DNA of 64,000 bases from Paraniabella hibiscisoli (GCF_022512515.1 NZ_JAKWBK010000001.1:4154001-4218000), one strand, 5' to 3'; positions 1 to 10,307 are shown, counted from the first letter of the stretch. A program made the numbers and translations. Notes: generated from the letters alone by a model not told the origin.

Positions 1-1
1 C

Positions 2-361
2 TGGCGTAAGTACCTGGCACGATATGTTTTTAAATCAGCTTATCTCCTGAATGATATTAGCAGGATAGACTTTGCCCGTGTAGGACTATATCCGGGACAA
101 AATATAGAATCCTTCGATGGTTATATTATGAATATGGGCGTGGTTTATGATGCTTATTCCGGCACCCAGGATGTTGGCCCCCGAACTATTTATCTCACTT
201 CCGTAGGAGATGATCTTACAAATTTTTCTTCTTTAAACTCGGAAGTAGTGTCTACATCCAACCTGCGGCCCCGAAATGGAGTAATGCACGCTTTGAGGGG
301 AAACATACAGTTTTCCTTTAATACCGATTTTGAAGCAGTGGTAAATGATAATGTTCCATAG
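2..361 (+). CDS. C-terminal end of a fasciclin-like (FAS1) surface protein, cut by window edge
   Basis: The frame is open from base 2 and ends at 361, so only the last ~119 residues are seen. Near the C-terminus is a stretch resembling the closing FAS1 motif (LRPRNGVMHAL, compare the family's NGVIHVID). FAS1 lipoproteins commonly follow SusC/SusD pairs in Bacteroidota polysaccharide-type loci, and the next gene is an IPT/delta-60 lipoprotein of the same kind of locus. A SusC/SusD pair probably lies just upstream of the window; this is inference. The FAS1 call rests on one weak motif, and another surface lipoprotein domain is possible. Confidence 0.5.
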   Translation, partial: WRKYLARYVFKSAYLLNDISRIDFARVGLYPGQNIESFDGYIMNMGVVYDAYSGTQDVGPRTIYLTSVGDDLTNFSSLNSEVVSTSNLRPRNGVMHALRGNIQFSFNTDFEAVVNDNVP

Positions 362-406
362 CAGGTATCTATTCTTAACTCTTATTACAAACTTCAAATC
401 AAAAAG

Positions 407-1998
407 ATGTGTAAATATTATTCTATAGGTATCCTTTTATGCTGTATCCTGTTACCGGCTTGTCGCAAGGGACTGGAGCTGGGGGCCTACCCTTATGAAT
501 CATCGAAAGACGCTTTAAATGTGAAGCTGAGTACGGAAGCATTGAGGCCTGCGATAAGCGCGCCGGGCGCTACCGTAACGCTTTCCGGGAGCAGTTTTGA
601 TAATTATAAGAAAGAAGAGCTTTTAGTGAAATTTAATGGCGAGCCAGCCGAAGTGCTTAACGTTACAGCAACCAGGCTGGAAGTAAAAGTACCTCAACGA
701 GCCAGTAGTGGCCTTATCACGCTTACCATTAATAAGCAGGTACTGCCGGGGCCGCTTCACCAGATCAGTGGTGCCGTATCGCAGGATGCGGTTTTTAAAT
801 CATTTCCTGGCGCAACAGGTGGCGCCGTAAGTGCCATACGCTTTCAGAATGATGGTAAATATATTATTGTAGGAACTTTTACAGATTATGATAACTCCGG
901 TGATGCAGACGGTATGAATGGTATGGCCAGGCTGAATTCAGATGGTTCCATAGACCGGACCTTCAGGACCCGCAGGGGATTCAGAAGCAGCATCGTGTCA
1001 GATGCGCTTCAGTTAATGGATGGCCGTTATCTTGTTGCAGGCTCCTTTAGTAATTACCGGGCCCGTTTTATACCCAATGCCGTACAAAATATTATTACGC
1101 TGAATAGTGATGGGTCGCCGGATAGCATGCTGGTTCAATCACCGCTTCGCGATAAGCCGGATACCCTTCCTTTACTCAACCTTGGCTTTGATGCTCAGGT
1201 AAATAAATTACATCAGCAGTCAGATGGCAAAATAATACTGACAGGTTTATTCAGGCGTGTATACCGGAATACTTTCGGTGGCGTAACGGCAGACGGACTG
1301 CGTGACTCTATTAAAGTAGATACATTTCATGTAAACTACCTGGCTAGGCTCAATGCTGATTTAACCCTGGATACCACCTTTAATTACGACAAGAATTTAC
1401 CCACTGGCCGGCCTTCTGTAAATGGTGTAATATTCGATTCTTATCTGACCGGGGAAGATCAGTTAATGATAGCAGGCTCCTTTACCACTTTTAACGGAAC
1501 ACCTGCAGCGAGAATAGCCCGCCTGGACACGCTTGGGATGTTAGACCCCGAGTTTAATGTTGGCGTGGGCCCTGACAATGATGTACGATCTATTGATCAG
1601 TTACCAGATGGCCGGGTAGTAGCTTCGGGGAACTTTATTAACGTTTCGGGGAACGTACGCAAAAAATAGCGGTGTTTTCCAACAAAGGTGTTGTTGATCT
1701 CAGTTTTGATCCCGGCGAAAGTGCAGTAGGAAATGTACTGCATACCAGGGTGCTGGATAATGGTAAAATATTGGTGAGTGGCTTCTTCGATATATTTCAG
1801 AATTATAAGCGCGATGGCCTGGCAATATTGGAACCCGATGGTAAACTGAGCGCTACGCATAACAATTTCGGCGGCTTTAAAAACGGCTTTGTTTTATCGT
1901 CGGCTGAAGTAACTGCGCGGAATTCCATAGTACTGGTTGGCGCCTTTAACAGTTTTGATCTGAGATCCGTTTCAGGTATCGTAAAGCTGAATTATTGA
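407..1998 (+). CDS. IPT/TIG plus delta-60-repeat surface lipoprotein (DUF5008-like), one frame break
   Basis: The protein starts with a lipoprotein signal (hydrophobic stretch, then LLPACRKG), so it is probably outer-membrane anchored. Residues ~48-112 look like an IPT/TIG Ig-like domain. From ~130 onward there are repeated blades with the pattern FQNDGKYIIVGTF...LNSDGSID.TF, typical of delta-60/DUF5122 beta-propeller repeats. The overall architecture resembles DUF5008 proteins of SusCD loci. The frame breaks at ~1666, where a run of six A's reads through correctly if one A is removed. The remaining propeller (SNKGVVDLSFDPG...) then continues to 1998. Its role is probably binding or scaffolding at the cell surface; no catalytic residues are visible. 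Confidence 0.7.
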
Positions 1999-2018
1999 TC
2001 TATTCTAAATTTTTAAAA

Positions 2019-3709
2019 ATGAAACAAGCAAAGTTTGATCTTGGTCTTTCATTTGTAGCGATGGTGCTCCTGGCAGGTTTACTGGTGGCTTGTAATAAGC
2101 CTGTACTTTTGGAAGCCGGGCAGGATGACGATGATATTACACTCAACCTGAAAAAGAAAAAAGTGTTATTGATCGCGTTAGATGGCGTTGTAGGCGCTGC
2201 GCTGGAGGAGATGAAGCTGCCAGTATTTACCAGGATAGCAGAGAAGTCGGTATATTCCTATTACGGCCTTATCGATACAATAAGCAACAACGGAACGGTT
2301 TGGGCCGATTTGCTTACGGGAACCCGGCTGAACAAACACCAGGTAAAGACAGAGAATTTTTCCGGTGCTAATTTTTCTCAGTATCCCAGCTTTTTGAAAA
2401 GATTAAAAGACAGTAAAACGGATTTGAGAATGATGGCCATTACCACATTGCCTTTATTAGCCACAGGGGCTTTTGGCACCGAGCTGGAAAAGCATCTTCA
2501 TTTGGCGGACAATGATATGGCGGCAAGAGACTCCGCAGTAGGCAGGTTGCAAAAGGATAATATGGATGTGCTGGTGGTAGATTTTTCCAGCGCTTTGCGC
2601 GCAGGGAAATCCTATGGCTTTGGCACAGCTGTATCTCAGTACAGAACAGCCCTGCAGCAGCTGGATACCTATATAGATGATCTTATTTATACCGTTGAGC
2701 ACCGGGATACCTATGATAGCGAAGACTGGATGGTGATAGTTACCTCTACTCATGGTGGCAGGGCAGACGGGAGCTACGGTGGTAGCTCGGCCGCTGACAG
2801 GAATGTTTTTAGTTTTTACTATAGCCCCGGGCAAAAGAAGACCAGCATTCCCCGGCCACTGGTCAATGTTCCCTACGAGGGCAACTTTGTTTATTTTTCC
2901 AATCCGTTAAATAAGTCGGCCGTTACTAATAATCCTGCTTTCAAATTCGGGCAACAGGATTTTACTGTTGAATTAAGAGTGAAGACAACCGGCGGACCCT
3001 ATGATCCGGTATATATTGAAACAAGGACTGGAATAGCGGAGCTAATCCAGGTTGGGTGATTTTTCGAAGTGGCACAACTACCTGGAGGATAAACCTGGGC
3101 AATGGCACATCAGCCGGCCGTCGTGACCTTTCAGGCGGTGTGATAAATGATGATAAATGGCATATGTTGTCAACCACCTTTAACCGTAAAGGCAGTCTTA
3201 TCTTATACCAGGATGGCGTACAGGTAGCTGCCCAGCCCACTTTCGCAACAGTGGCCGGAAGTATTGATGGCCCTTTTCCGCTTGTGATAGGTAACGATGG
3301 TACCGCAAATTATAACCCTACCGGTGCCAACAGCATCAATAGTTATATAGCAGATGTTCGCATATGGAACACCGTATTGCCGCCCGACATCATAAAAGAC
3401 TGGCAATACCTTGATATTACCAGCAGCCACCCTTTGTATGGGAACCTGGTTGGTTACTGGAAATTAAACGCGGCTTTGGGTCCTGTTTCAAAAGATTACA
3501 GTAAAACAGGGGCCGATCTTGCCTTCACCAGTACGCCTGCTCCTCCTACTACAACTTTCCTTTCTAATCTTTTAAATCCTTCGACACTTGACTCACGTTT
3601 ATTAACACCCGGATTGGTTGACCATTCTTTCCGTATCATGACCTGGATGGGTATGCGTGTGGATTACCAGGCATGGGGCCTGGATGGTAAGGTTTGGAGT
3701 GGCAGTTAA
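2019..3709 (+). CDS. Alkaline-phosphatase-fold lipoprotein with inserted LamG domain; catalytic residues apparently lost
   Basis: ATG at 2019 gives a clean lipoprotein signal (LLAGLLVACNK). Residues ~50-285 align with the phosphodiesterase/alkaline-phosphatase domain of the paralogue at 5304, followed by a LamG/DUF4983-like jelly roll and a short C-terminal AP-domain tail. Key positions differ from that paralogue. The nucleophile region WSAVGW becomes NNGTVW, the ligand block DDVDHAGH becomes DFSSALRAG, SDHGG becomes STHGG, and SHGG becomes SYGG. So most metal ligands and the nucleophile seem absent, suggesting a binding-only pseudoenzyme. The frame breaks near 3017, where restoring one G gives PVYIGNKDW, matching PVIIGNKNW in the paralogue. 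It sits between the DUF5008-like lipoprotein and further AP-family genes. Confidence 0.75.
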
Positions 3710-3745
3710 TGTTGGAAACTATTTTTAACCAAAAAATATACAGTT

Positions 3746-4146
3746 ATGCGTCAAAGATTTTCATGCAATTCATTACTGGTTTTTACTTTCTTAGTTTTTG
3801 TCTCTATCGTATCCACCGCTTGGAGACTAAATCCGGAATTCCCCAAGATCCTGGGCATAGTAACGGTAGCAAGCTACTTACTTATGATTGGGAAATATAT
3901 GGGCTTGAAACAGTAAATGTGGGGGACCAGGCTGTTGTTTACGAAGCTTGGCCTAAAGAAGAGTCTTCAGTGTCTCCTAGCTTCTGGGTTGTTAATGGCG
4001 GACATATTACACTAATCCGCGAAGGAAAATGGAAAATAGAAGTTGATTGGGATTACCCGGGAATTGGCAGTGTATCGGTTTACAGTTCAGATAGTAGCTT
4101 ACTTGTATCTATGCCTGTAACTGTAAATGGTAGTATAATGCCATAA
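3746..4146 (+). CDS. Small exported PKD/Ig-like protein, frame-broken near its start
   Basis: Two overlapping frames cover this interval. An ATG at 3746 opens a signal-peptide-like sequence (MRQRFSCNSLLVFTFLVFVS). The neighbouring frame from ~3800 to 4146 carries a PKD-like Ig domain with the pattern FWVVNGGHITLI...WKIEVDWDYPGIGSVSVYSS. The simplest reading is one ~130-residue exported protein broken by an indel near 3800-3830, but I cannot place the break exactly. It lies between two AP-superfamily genes on the same strand, so it is probably part of the same surface apparatus. PKD domains mediate adhesion or protein-protein contact and no enzymatic function is suggested. Confidence 0.5.
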
Positions 4147-4191
4147 CATATAAACTAGGATTTGGTAATAGTCAACAAATAAATAATAGTA

Positions 4192-5272
4192 ATGCGAAAC
4201 ATTTTTTTCCTTTTTTACTGGCTTCTTTAAATGCAGCCGCTCAAAACCACAAAACAGAAAACATCGTTTTTATTTCGGTAGATGGCTACCGTTGGGAAGA
4301 GCTGTTCAGGGGTATAGATACGAGCCTTTCTAATAAAAGACAGTACCGTAAAGCAGACAGTACCGCATTGATGCAAAAGTACTGGGCGGCAACTACGCAG
4401 GAACGCAGGAAAAAACTAATGCCCTTCTTCTGGTCAACAATTGTGGAAAAAGGGCAACTATATGGTAACCGGGATCTGGGCAATAAAGTAAACGTACGTA
4501 ACAATTTTTGGTTCAGCTACCCGGGCAGGGCTGAGACCATCACAGGTTATTTCGATCCGAAGATCAACTCGAATAGCTACCCTGATAATCCTAATATCAA
4601 TGTATTCGAATTTATGAACCAGCAAAAGGGATACACCGGGAAAGTGGCCACTTTTGCCAGCTGGGATGCCGTGGTGCGAATAGTGAACCGCAACCGTAAT
4701 AAAATGCCGCTTATCAATCCCTACGAAAAAGTAACGGGAACCGGCCTTACCGAAGCGCAGCAGCTGGCCAACGAAATACAGGATTTCCTGCCTAAAGAAC
4801 ATGGAGAGGAGGAGCGCTGGGATATGAATACCATGCCATTGCCAAAACTTATATTGCTGCCAAACATCCTAAAATGGTGTATATCGACTTCGGGGACCTG
4901 GATGTACTGGCACATGGTGGCAGGTATGACTATTACCTGGAAGCTGCACGGTATACCGACCAGATGATTGGTAATTTATGGAACATGATGCAGCAGGATC
5001 CCTATTACAAGGGTAAAACTACTTTTGTTATTTGCCCCGATCACGGTCGTGGCAGCGGCAGGGAATGGACCAGTCATGGATCTTCTGCAGCTGGTTCAGG
5101 CAATACCTGGCTGGCCGTTATAGGGCCTGATACACCTGCAACGGGCGAAATAAAAACAGGTACACAGATCTACCAAGATCAATTTGCGCAAACCATGGCG
5201 CATCTCCTGGGCTTTGAGTTTAAGGCCGAACATCCCATAGGCGAACGGGTGTTGTCTGTAACTCAAAAATAA
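4192..5272 (+). CDS. Exported alkaline-phosphatase/sulfatase-fold hydrolase, two frame breaks
   Basis: ATG at 4192 begins a signal peptide that is readable only if one T is added to a T run near 4220. It then continues NHKTENIVFISVDGYRWEELFRG. Metal-site and nucleophile motifs appear intact: ISVDG, the nucleophile-like FSYPGRAE, GDLDVLAHGG, PDHGRG and SHGSS. A second break near 4835 is resolved by one missing T (expected WDMNTYAIAKTYIAAKHPKMVYIDF). This is an AP-superfamily phosphoesterase or phosphoglyceromutase-like enzyme acting in the envelope, ~360 residues. It differs from its neighbours in lacking LamG. Substrate is unknown; the locus suggests a phosphate or phosphonate ester. Confidence 0.75.
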
Positions 5273-5303
5273 AGGGTATGGTTTATTCAAAATCGGTTGT
5301 AAT

Positions 5304-7007
5304 ATGGAAAAATACTTTGCTATACTTTCTGTGATAACGAACGCCTGGCGGATCACCCTGTTAGCTTTTTCGACTGTTTTGCTCCTGGCCTGCGATCGTT
5401 CAATAAGCGGACCAGGAAACCCGCCTTCCGCGGACAGCTCAGGAAATAATAACGGCACCACAGTAAAAATCAAAAAAGTGCTTTTTATAGGTATCGACGG
5501 TTGTCTCTGGTCAACATTTTCTACCGCTAATACTCCCAATATCAAAGCGTTGATGGATAGCGGTTACGCCAGTACAAATGCGTTGGCAGAAGTGCCTACC
5601 TGGAGTGCTGTAGGCTGGTCGGGTTTGCTGACGGGTACCAGCGTGGCGCGTCATAAAGCTTCCGATAATTCTTTTTCAGGTTCAGATTTTATCAATAATC
5701 CTTCCTTTTTCAGCCAGGTTAAAGAGAGCCTTCCGGGGTATCGCACCGGTTCTGTAACTACCTGGGCGCCCATCAACAATACTATCATTAACAGCGCGGA
5801 TATAAGTTTTAAGCTCAACCCCGGAACAGATGTCGCTACAGAGCAGGCCATGATCAATGAGCTCAGCACCCAGGACCCCGGCGTTCTGTTTTGTCATTTT
5901 GATGATGTGGATCACGCAGGCCACGCCACCGGTTTTTCTGCATCTAACACAGACTATGTAAATGCCGTAAAAGCTACTGATATCCGTGTGGGACATATCC
6001 TGGAAGCATTAAAAAAGCGTAAGTCTTTTGCTTTGGAAGACTGGCTGATCGTTATAGCCAGTGACCACGGGGGTATAGGCAATTCCCACGGAGGAAACAG
6101 CTACCTGGAGCGGAATTCTTTTATTATCCTGCATAATAAGGCTATTGCTCCCCGCCTGGTAAATCAAACGCCTGTTACAACCGTACAAACATCACCGTCA
6201 TCAGTGGCTGCTCTTAATTTCGGACCTGATGTATATGGCACTTTGCCTGCTTTGTCGTCACAAACCCTGGCCCTGGATGCTAACGCAAGCTTCACAATAG
6301 AGTTTCGTGTTCGTGCTGCTGCCAACAACAGCGATCCGGTCATCATCGGCAATAAGAACTGGGCCAGCGGCTATAATAAGGGTGTTATTATCGCAAATCG
6401 TGCTGGCTCGATCAGAGTGAATTTGGGCGACGGCAGCAACAGGGTAGACCTGGATGGCGTAAACCTGTCAGACGGCTACTGGCACCATGTTTCAGTTGTT
6501 GTAAACCGCACTGCTCAATTGATGACACTTTATGATGGAGGTTTAGAAGTAGCAAGCAAAAGTATCAGCCAGGTGGGCGCTTTACAAAGCGGTACCGGCT
6601 TCAGGGTAGGTCAGGATGCTACGGAAAACTATGGTGTATACTTCTCCGGTAATATTTCTGGGATAAGAATATTCAGGTATGCTGTTGCAGCGGCTGCTGT
6701 CAATTCTTATGCATTTAAGGATATTGACAATGCACATCCCGGATTAGCGGACCTGGTCTTTTGTACAAATGGAAGGGATGGGGCAGGTGCCCGGTATGCA
6801 GGTTCCTGGGGAAGCGGGGACCTAAGCATATTAGCAAAAAATAGTGCTGCCATCAACTGGCCGGTCATCAACTCGCCGGTTTTTAAAACTGCTGCGATCG
6901 ACTATCAAGGTGCGCCCTATCTGTATGATGTTGCGCCAACAATATTGAAATTCCTTGGAGTACAACGGCCGGCTAATTATTCCGGTAACAGCATAATAAA
7001 TTTTTAA
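5304..7007 (+). CDS. AP-superfamily phosphodiesterase lipoprotein with inserted LamG (DUF4983-like) domain
   Basis: This 567-residue frame is intact, with a lipoprotein signal (STVLLLACDRS). The catalytic core shows FIGIDG, a nucleophile Ser in PTWSAVGWSGLLTG, the ligand block FDDVDHAGHATGF, ASDHGG and SHGG. It is therefore a plausible metal-dependent phosphodiesterase of the NPP/alkaline-phosphatase group. Residues ~300-500 form a LamG/DUF4983-like domain, after which the AP fold closes (YDVAPTILKFLGVQ). The lectin-like domain is thus nested within the enzyme. It is probably surface- or periplasm-exposed. A weak hairpin terminator follows, and the FAD oxidoreductase gene starts 49 bp downstream. 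Confidence 0.85.
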   Translation: MEKYFAILSVITNAWRITLLAFSTVLLLACDRSISGPGNPPSADSSGNNNGTTVKIKKVLFIGIDGCLWSTFSTANTPNIKALMDSGYASTNALAEVPTWSAVGWSGLLTGTSVARHKASDNSFSGSDFINNPSFFSQVKESLPGYRTGSVTTWAPINNTIINSADISFKLNPGTDVATEQAMINELSTQDPGVLFCHFDDVDHAGHATGFSASNTDYVNAVKATDIRVGHILEALKKRKSFALEDWLIVIASDHGGIGNSHGGNSYLERNSFIILHNKAIAPRLVNQTPVTTVQTSPSSVAALNFGPDVYGTLPALSSQTLALDANASFTIEFRVRAAANNSDPVIIGNKNWASGYNKGVIIANRAGSIRVNLGDGSNRVDLDGVNLSDGYWHHVSVVVNRTAQLMTLYDGGLEVASKSISQVGALQSGTGFRVGQDATENYGVYFSGNISGIRIFRYAVAAAAVNSYAFKDIDNAHPGLADLVFCTNGRDGAGARYAGSWGSGDLSILAKNSAAINWPVINSPVFKTAAIDYQGAPYLYDVAPTILKFLGVQRPANYSGNSIINF

Positions 7008-7036
7008 AGGGGCAATTATTGCCTGCTTTTTTATTC
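7006..7036 (+). terminator. Weak intrinsic terminator or attenuator after the AP-LamG gene
   Basis: A short hairpin (GGCAA-tta-TTGCC, extended by AAAG/CTTT across a small internal loop) is followed by a T-rich run. It lies between the surface phosphoesterase genes and the FAD oxidoreductase gene. The stem is short, so read-through is likely. Confidence 0.4.
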
Positions 7037-7056
7037 AATAACCGATCAATAAAAAT

Positions 7057-8210
7057 ATGTTTAACAAAAAAGCGATCGTAATAGGCGCCGGAATAGTTGG
7101 ATTGGCTACCGCAAGAGCATTAGCCGTACGTGGTTATAAAGTTACAGTTATAGAAAGAACCCACCGGGCAGTGGGAGCATCTATCCGGAATTTCGGAATG
7201 GTGTGGCCGATAGGCCAGCCTGATGGGGAGCTGTATGAGCGGGCTAAGCTTTCGCGTAAAATATGGAAAGAAGTTTGCGACGAAGCCCATATCTGGTACG
7301 AAGAAGCGGGCTCTTTACATGTAGCTCATAATGAACATGAGTGGAAAGTGCTGCAGGAGCTTGCAGATGTATATGCTGACAGAAACTATGCACTGTTGAA
7401 CGCCGGCCAGACAAAAGCCTGTTCAGCAGCTATTGTTGAAAAAGGACTAAAGGGCGGTTTGCATAGTAATGAAGAAATGATCATAGAATCGCGGGAAGCT
7501 GTTGGCGAGGTGGCTGCCTGGCTGGCGGGCAGGTGGGGCGTTCACTTTATTTGGGGAAAAGCTGTTACAGCCGTTCGGCACCCGCATGTTTATGCAGGAA
7601 AAGAGGTGTTTTCTGCAGATGAGATCTATGTGTGCAGCGGTTCAGATTTTGAGACCCTTTACCCCGAACAATTCTCAGAAGCTCCTTTTACGAAATGTAA
7701 ATTGCAGATGCTGCGCATGAAAAGCCAGCCCAACAACTGGCGCATAGGACCTTCTATTTGCGGCGGTCTTTCATTGATCCATTATAAATCGTTTGCCAGC
7801 GCCGGTTCCCTCGATGCATTGCGTAGATATTACGAAGATCACTATGCCGGTTATTTAAAATGGGGCATTCATGTAATGGTATCGCAGAATAGTGCGGGTG
7901 AACTTACTATCGGCGATTCTCATGAATATGGTTTAACCCATGACCCTTTGACAAACAGATCATTAACCAGATGATACTGGAGTATTTGGGAACTTTTGCT
8001 CGTTTTGGAAACGAATTGGTTATTCAGACCTGGAACGGTATTTATCCTAAATTGACCAACGGCCAAACGGAGTGGATTGTTGAGCCTGAAAATGGTGTCA
8101 TGGTTATTAATGGGTTAGGAGGTGCAGGAATGACCCTGAGTTTCGGACTGTGTGAGCAGCTGATCCAATCCAGAACTTCCAGCCAGGCTACAATTGCCCT
8201 GGCTCAATAA
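7057..8210 (+). CDS. FAD-dependent amino-phosphonate/amino-acid oxidoreductase, HpnW-like (TIGR03364 group)
   Basis: The N-terminus has a Rossmann FAD fold (VIGAGIVGLATARAL...VTVIERT) followed by GASIRNFGMVWPIGQ, typical of DadA/sarcosine-oxidase-like deaminating oxidases in the TIGR03364 group. The C-terminal FAD motif is NGLGGAGMTLSFG. The gene is ~384 codons. The frame breaks near 7950 in a T run, and one added T gives HDPFDKQIINQMILEYLG. TIGR03364 proteins are known for association with phosphonatase-like hydrolases and phosphonate transporters, and are thought to deaminate aminoethylphosphonate-type substrates oxidatively. The enzyme has no signal peptide, so it is cytoplasmic. A phosphonatase-like gene and a second copy of this family lie within 5 kb. 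The exact substrate is inferred. Confidence 0.8.
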
Positions 8211-8240
8211 CAATTATTATAAAGCAGTACAGATACAATA

Positions 8241-9140
8241 ATGGAAAGAAGAAAACTGATCAGATCAATGGCTTGGGGTATGGGTGGACTTATGCTTGCA
8301 CCTGAAGTACTAAAGGCAACTCCCAACAAAGTAAAAGATGTCCTTACCGTAGCACATATCACCGACGTTCATATCCGGGAAGATCTGAATGCCCCTGAAA
8401 GATTTAAGAAGAGCCTGAAGCAGATTATTGCCCGGCATAAGCCAGATTTTTTTCTGAATGGCGGTGATTCTATTTATGATGCATCTTATAGCCATGTAAA
8501 GCGGGAACGTGTTACTGCGCTGTGGGATATATGGGACGACTGTATAGCTACAATCAGCAATAAATATGAAGTATATTCCTGCATAGGAAATCATGATCCC
8601 TGGTGGGCTGCCCCGGAAAAAGATGATAACATGTATGGCATTCCTTACGTAGTAAAGCGATTAAAAATACCTGCACGGTATTACAGTATTCAAAAAGGTA
8701 AATGGCACTTTATCGTCCTCGATGGTAATAATAAAGGTATTACCCTTGATGATGAACAATATAAATGGCTGGAGGATACATTGCAGCAGGTGCCCGCTGA
8801 TGAGTTTGTCGTATTGACGTCTCACTACCCCCTTTTAGGTGCCACTATACAGTTTGAAGGTGGCGGACACGGTGATTTTAAAAAGCTTAAAAACTTATTT
8901 TACAGGCAAAAGAACAAGGTGCGCTTGTTTTTAAGTGGTCATAATCATTTGCTCGATGAAACCATTTATAATAACGTTCGATATTGTTGTAACGGTGCTA
9001 TGAGTGGTTTTTGGTGGGAACCCGGCAATGAGGAATCTGCCGGGCCGTCATTTTTCCAGGAGACAGCCCCCGGTTATGCCATTCTCAAACTATACCCCAA
9101 TGGAACCTTAGAAAATAAATATTATTCACATGGCTTTTAA
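8241..9140 (+). CDS. Exported calcineurin-like metallophosphoesterase
   Basis: This is an intact 299-residue protein. It begins with a Tat-like or twin-basic signal (MERRKLIRSMAWGMGG). The five metallophosphoesterase motifs are present in order: ITDVHI, NGGDS, GNHD, TSHYP and SGHNH. It belongs to the PF00149 dinuclear metal phosphoesterases and probably cleaves phosphomono- or diesters in the periplasm. It starts 30 bp after the FAD oxidoreductase and is probably cotranscribed. A diverged paralogue lies at 21389-22426. The substrate is not readable from sequence. Confidence 0.85.
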   Translation: MERRKLIRSMAWGMGGLMLAPEVLKATPNKVKDVLTVAHITDVHIREDLNAPERFKKSLKQIIARHKPDFFLNGGDSIYDASYSHVKRERVTALWDIWDDCIATISNKYEVYSCIGNHDPWWAAPEKDDNMYGIPYVVKRLKIPARYYSIQKGKWHFIVLDGNNKGITLDDEQYKWLEDTLQQVPADEFVVLTSHYPLLGATIQFEGGGHGDFKKLKNLFYRQKNKVRLFLSGHNHLLDETIYNNVRYCCNGAMSGFWWEPGNEESAGPSFFQETAPGYAILKLYPNGTLENKYYSHGF

Positions 9141-9264
9141 GTTGAAAAGCATGACTGCTAATGGATAGCATAAGTCTCGAAAATATAATCAAAACCGTAG
9201 CCATTATCTTATTGTATATAATGTAGAGCAAACATTTGCTTTCTTACATGCAACTTTATGAACC

Positions 9265-9295
9265 AATACCGGCAACTTATGTAGTTGCCGGTATT
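9265..9295. terminator. Bidirectional terminator hairpin between convergent genes
   Basis: A perfect 13-bp stem (AATACCGGCAACT with AGTTGCCGGTATT) encloses a 5-base loop. It lies in the 273-bp gap between the convergent metallophosphoesterase and alkaline-phosphatase genes. The A/T ends provide U-runs in both directions. Nothing else is recognisable in this gap. Confidence 0.8.
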
Positions 9296-9413
9296 AACCT
9301 TCACATGGATTGATGCCCGTAAATCATATTAAACTAAAACGGGTTTACCTGATCATATACCGCGCGGGCGGGTAATCTTCAAAATAGTAATTAAGGGTTG
9401 TGAACAGCTGGGA

Positions 9414-10307
9414 CTATTTAAAAACGCCTTGTGGCTTTACTCCGGTCCATGCTTTTGGTATATTCTTTATTTTAAAGATCTGTGCCAACACCATCGCGGT
9501 ATTTTTGTTGCTGTTGTGAAATTCAGTCAGGCCCTGTTTCCTGATTCCCGGCCCTGTGATCGCCCAGGGAACCTGCATCTCCTGCATAGAAGTGCCTCCA
9601 TGGCCTTTATTAATGCCTCCATGATCAGTTATCAGCAAAAAATAAGTGTTTTTATAGAGATCCGCTTTCTTCAGTTTATCAATAAAATGTCCGATAGCGC
9701 TGTCGGCTTTTTCCACCGCGTTAATGTATTGCGGAGACATCCATCCATAACCATGACCCGCATGGTCGGTATGAACGCTATACAAAAAAATTAACTGGGG
9801 ATCTTTCCGGTAGGTGTTAAGAAACGAAATTGCTTTGTTGTAATTGCTATCGTATCCATCCTTGTATTGAAACGATAGCTCATCAATATATTTTTTATTA
9901 ATAGAGTTGATGAGCTCAGCCCAGTTGTAATAGAACGCAGTTTTCACTCCCGGCACCTGCTCTTTCAATTGTTTAAATATGGATGGGTAGAAGCCTTCTG
10001 CGTCTTTATCCAAAGGAATCAAACTGTGATTTTGTAAGGTCCATGCATTGGATGTAACACCATGTTCCTCCGGCCCGGACCCCGTGAGATGGCTGGTCCA
10101 GTTAGGAAGCGTTACAGAAGGCATCACAGGTCGCGTGGTTAATGACAAAGTACCGTCTTTAAAAAGATTGTCTATATGGGGGTGTTTAATAGCCTTATAA
10201 GCTTCCGTGCTAAAGCCATCCAGCCCTATGATTACCACTCGTTGTGCTTTTAAAGCACCCAGCCCCAGGCTTATTAGAAGTATAATAAAAAGAGACAACT
10301 GTTTCAT
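9414..10307 (-). CDS. Exported alkaline-phosphatase-superfamily phosphodiesterase (NPP-like)
   Basis: This is an intact 297-residue protein with a signal peptide (LFIILLISLGLGALKAQ). All superfamily landmarks are present: IIGLDGFS, nucleophile Thr in PSVTLPNWTSHLTG, HTDHAGHGYGW, ITDHGG and GHGG. The pattern is that of type I phosphodiesterase/nucleotide pyrophosphatases, a superfamily that also contains phosphonoacetate hydrolase and phosphonate monoester hydrolases. It lies 24 bp downstream of the phosphonatase-like HAD gene, in an operon with it and an FAD oxidoreductase. This context suggests it frees phosphonate or phosphate compounds in the periplasm. It is compact, without LamG. Confidence 0.85.
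   Translation of the reverse strand: MKQLSLFIILLISLGLGALKAQRVVIIGLDGFSTEAYKAIKHPHIDNLFKDGTLSLTTRPVMPSVTLPNWTSHLTGSGPEEHGVTSNAWTLQNHSLIPLDKDAEGFYPSIFKQLKEQVPGVKTAFYYNWAELINSINKKYIDELSFQYKDGYDSNYNKAISFLNTYRKDPQLIFLYSVHTDHAGHGYGWMSPQYINAVEKADSAIGHFIDKLKKADLYKNTYFLLITDHGGINKGHGGTSMQEMQVPWAITGPGIRKQGLTEFHNSNKNTAMVLAQIFKIKNIPKAWTGVKPQGVFK

Noticed and set aside
1660..1675. Programmed ribosomal frameshift in the delta-60 lipoprotein
   Set aside because: Similar breaks occur in dozens of unrelated genes at varied homopolymers, so sequencing error explains them better than recoding.
1597..1860. Minus-strand frame of 87 codons over the delta-60 lipoprotein
   Set aside because: It is a shadow of the strongly protein-like plus-strand gene, with no motif or start signal.
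3694..3745. In-frame upstream extension of the PKD-like gene from 3694
   Set aside because: The extension overlaps the end of the preceding gene; the signal-peptide-like start at 3746 is more plausible.
7057..8210. Glycine or sarcosine oxidase of general amino-acid metabolism
   Set aside because: The fold is shared, but the adjoining phosphonatase-like and HpnZ-like genes favour the phosphonate-associated TIGR03364 group; this remains to be confirmed by HMM score.
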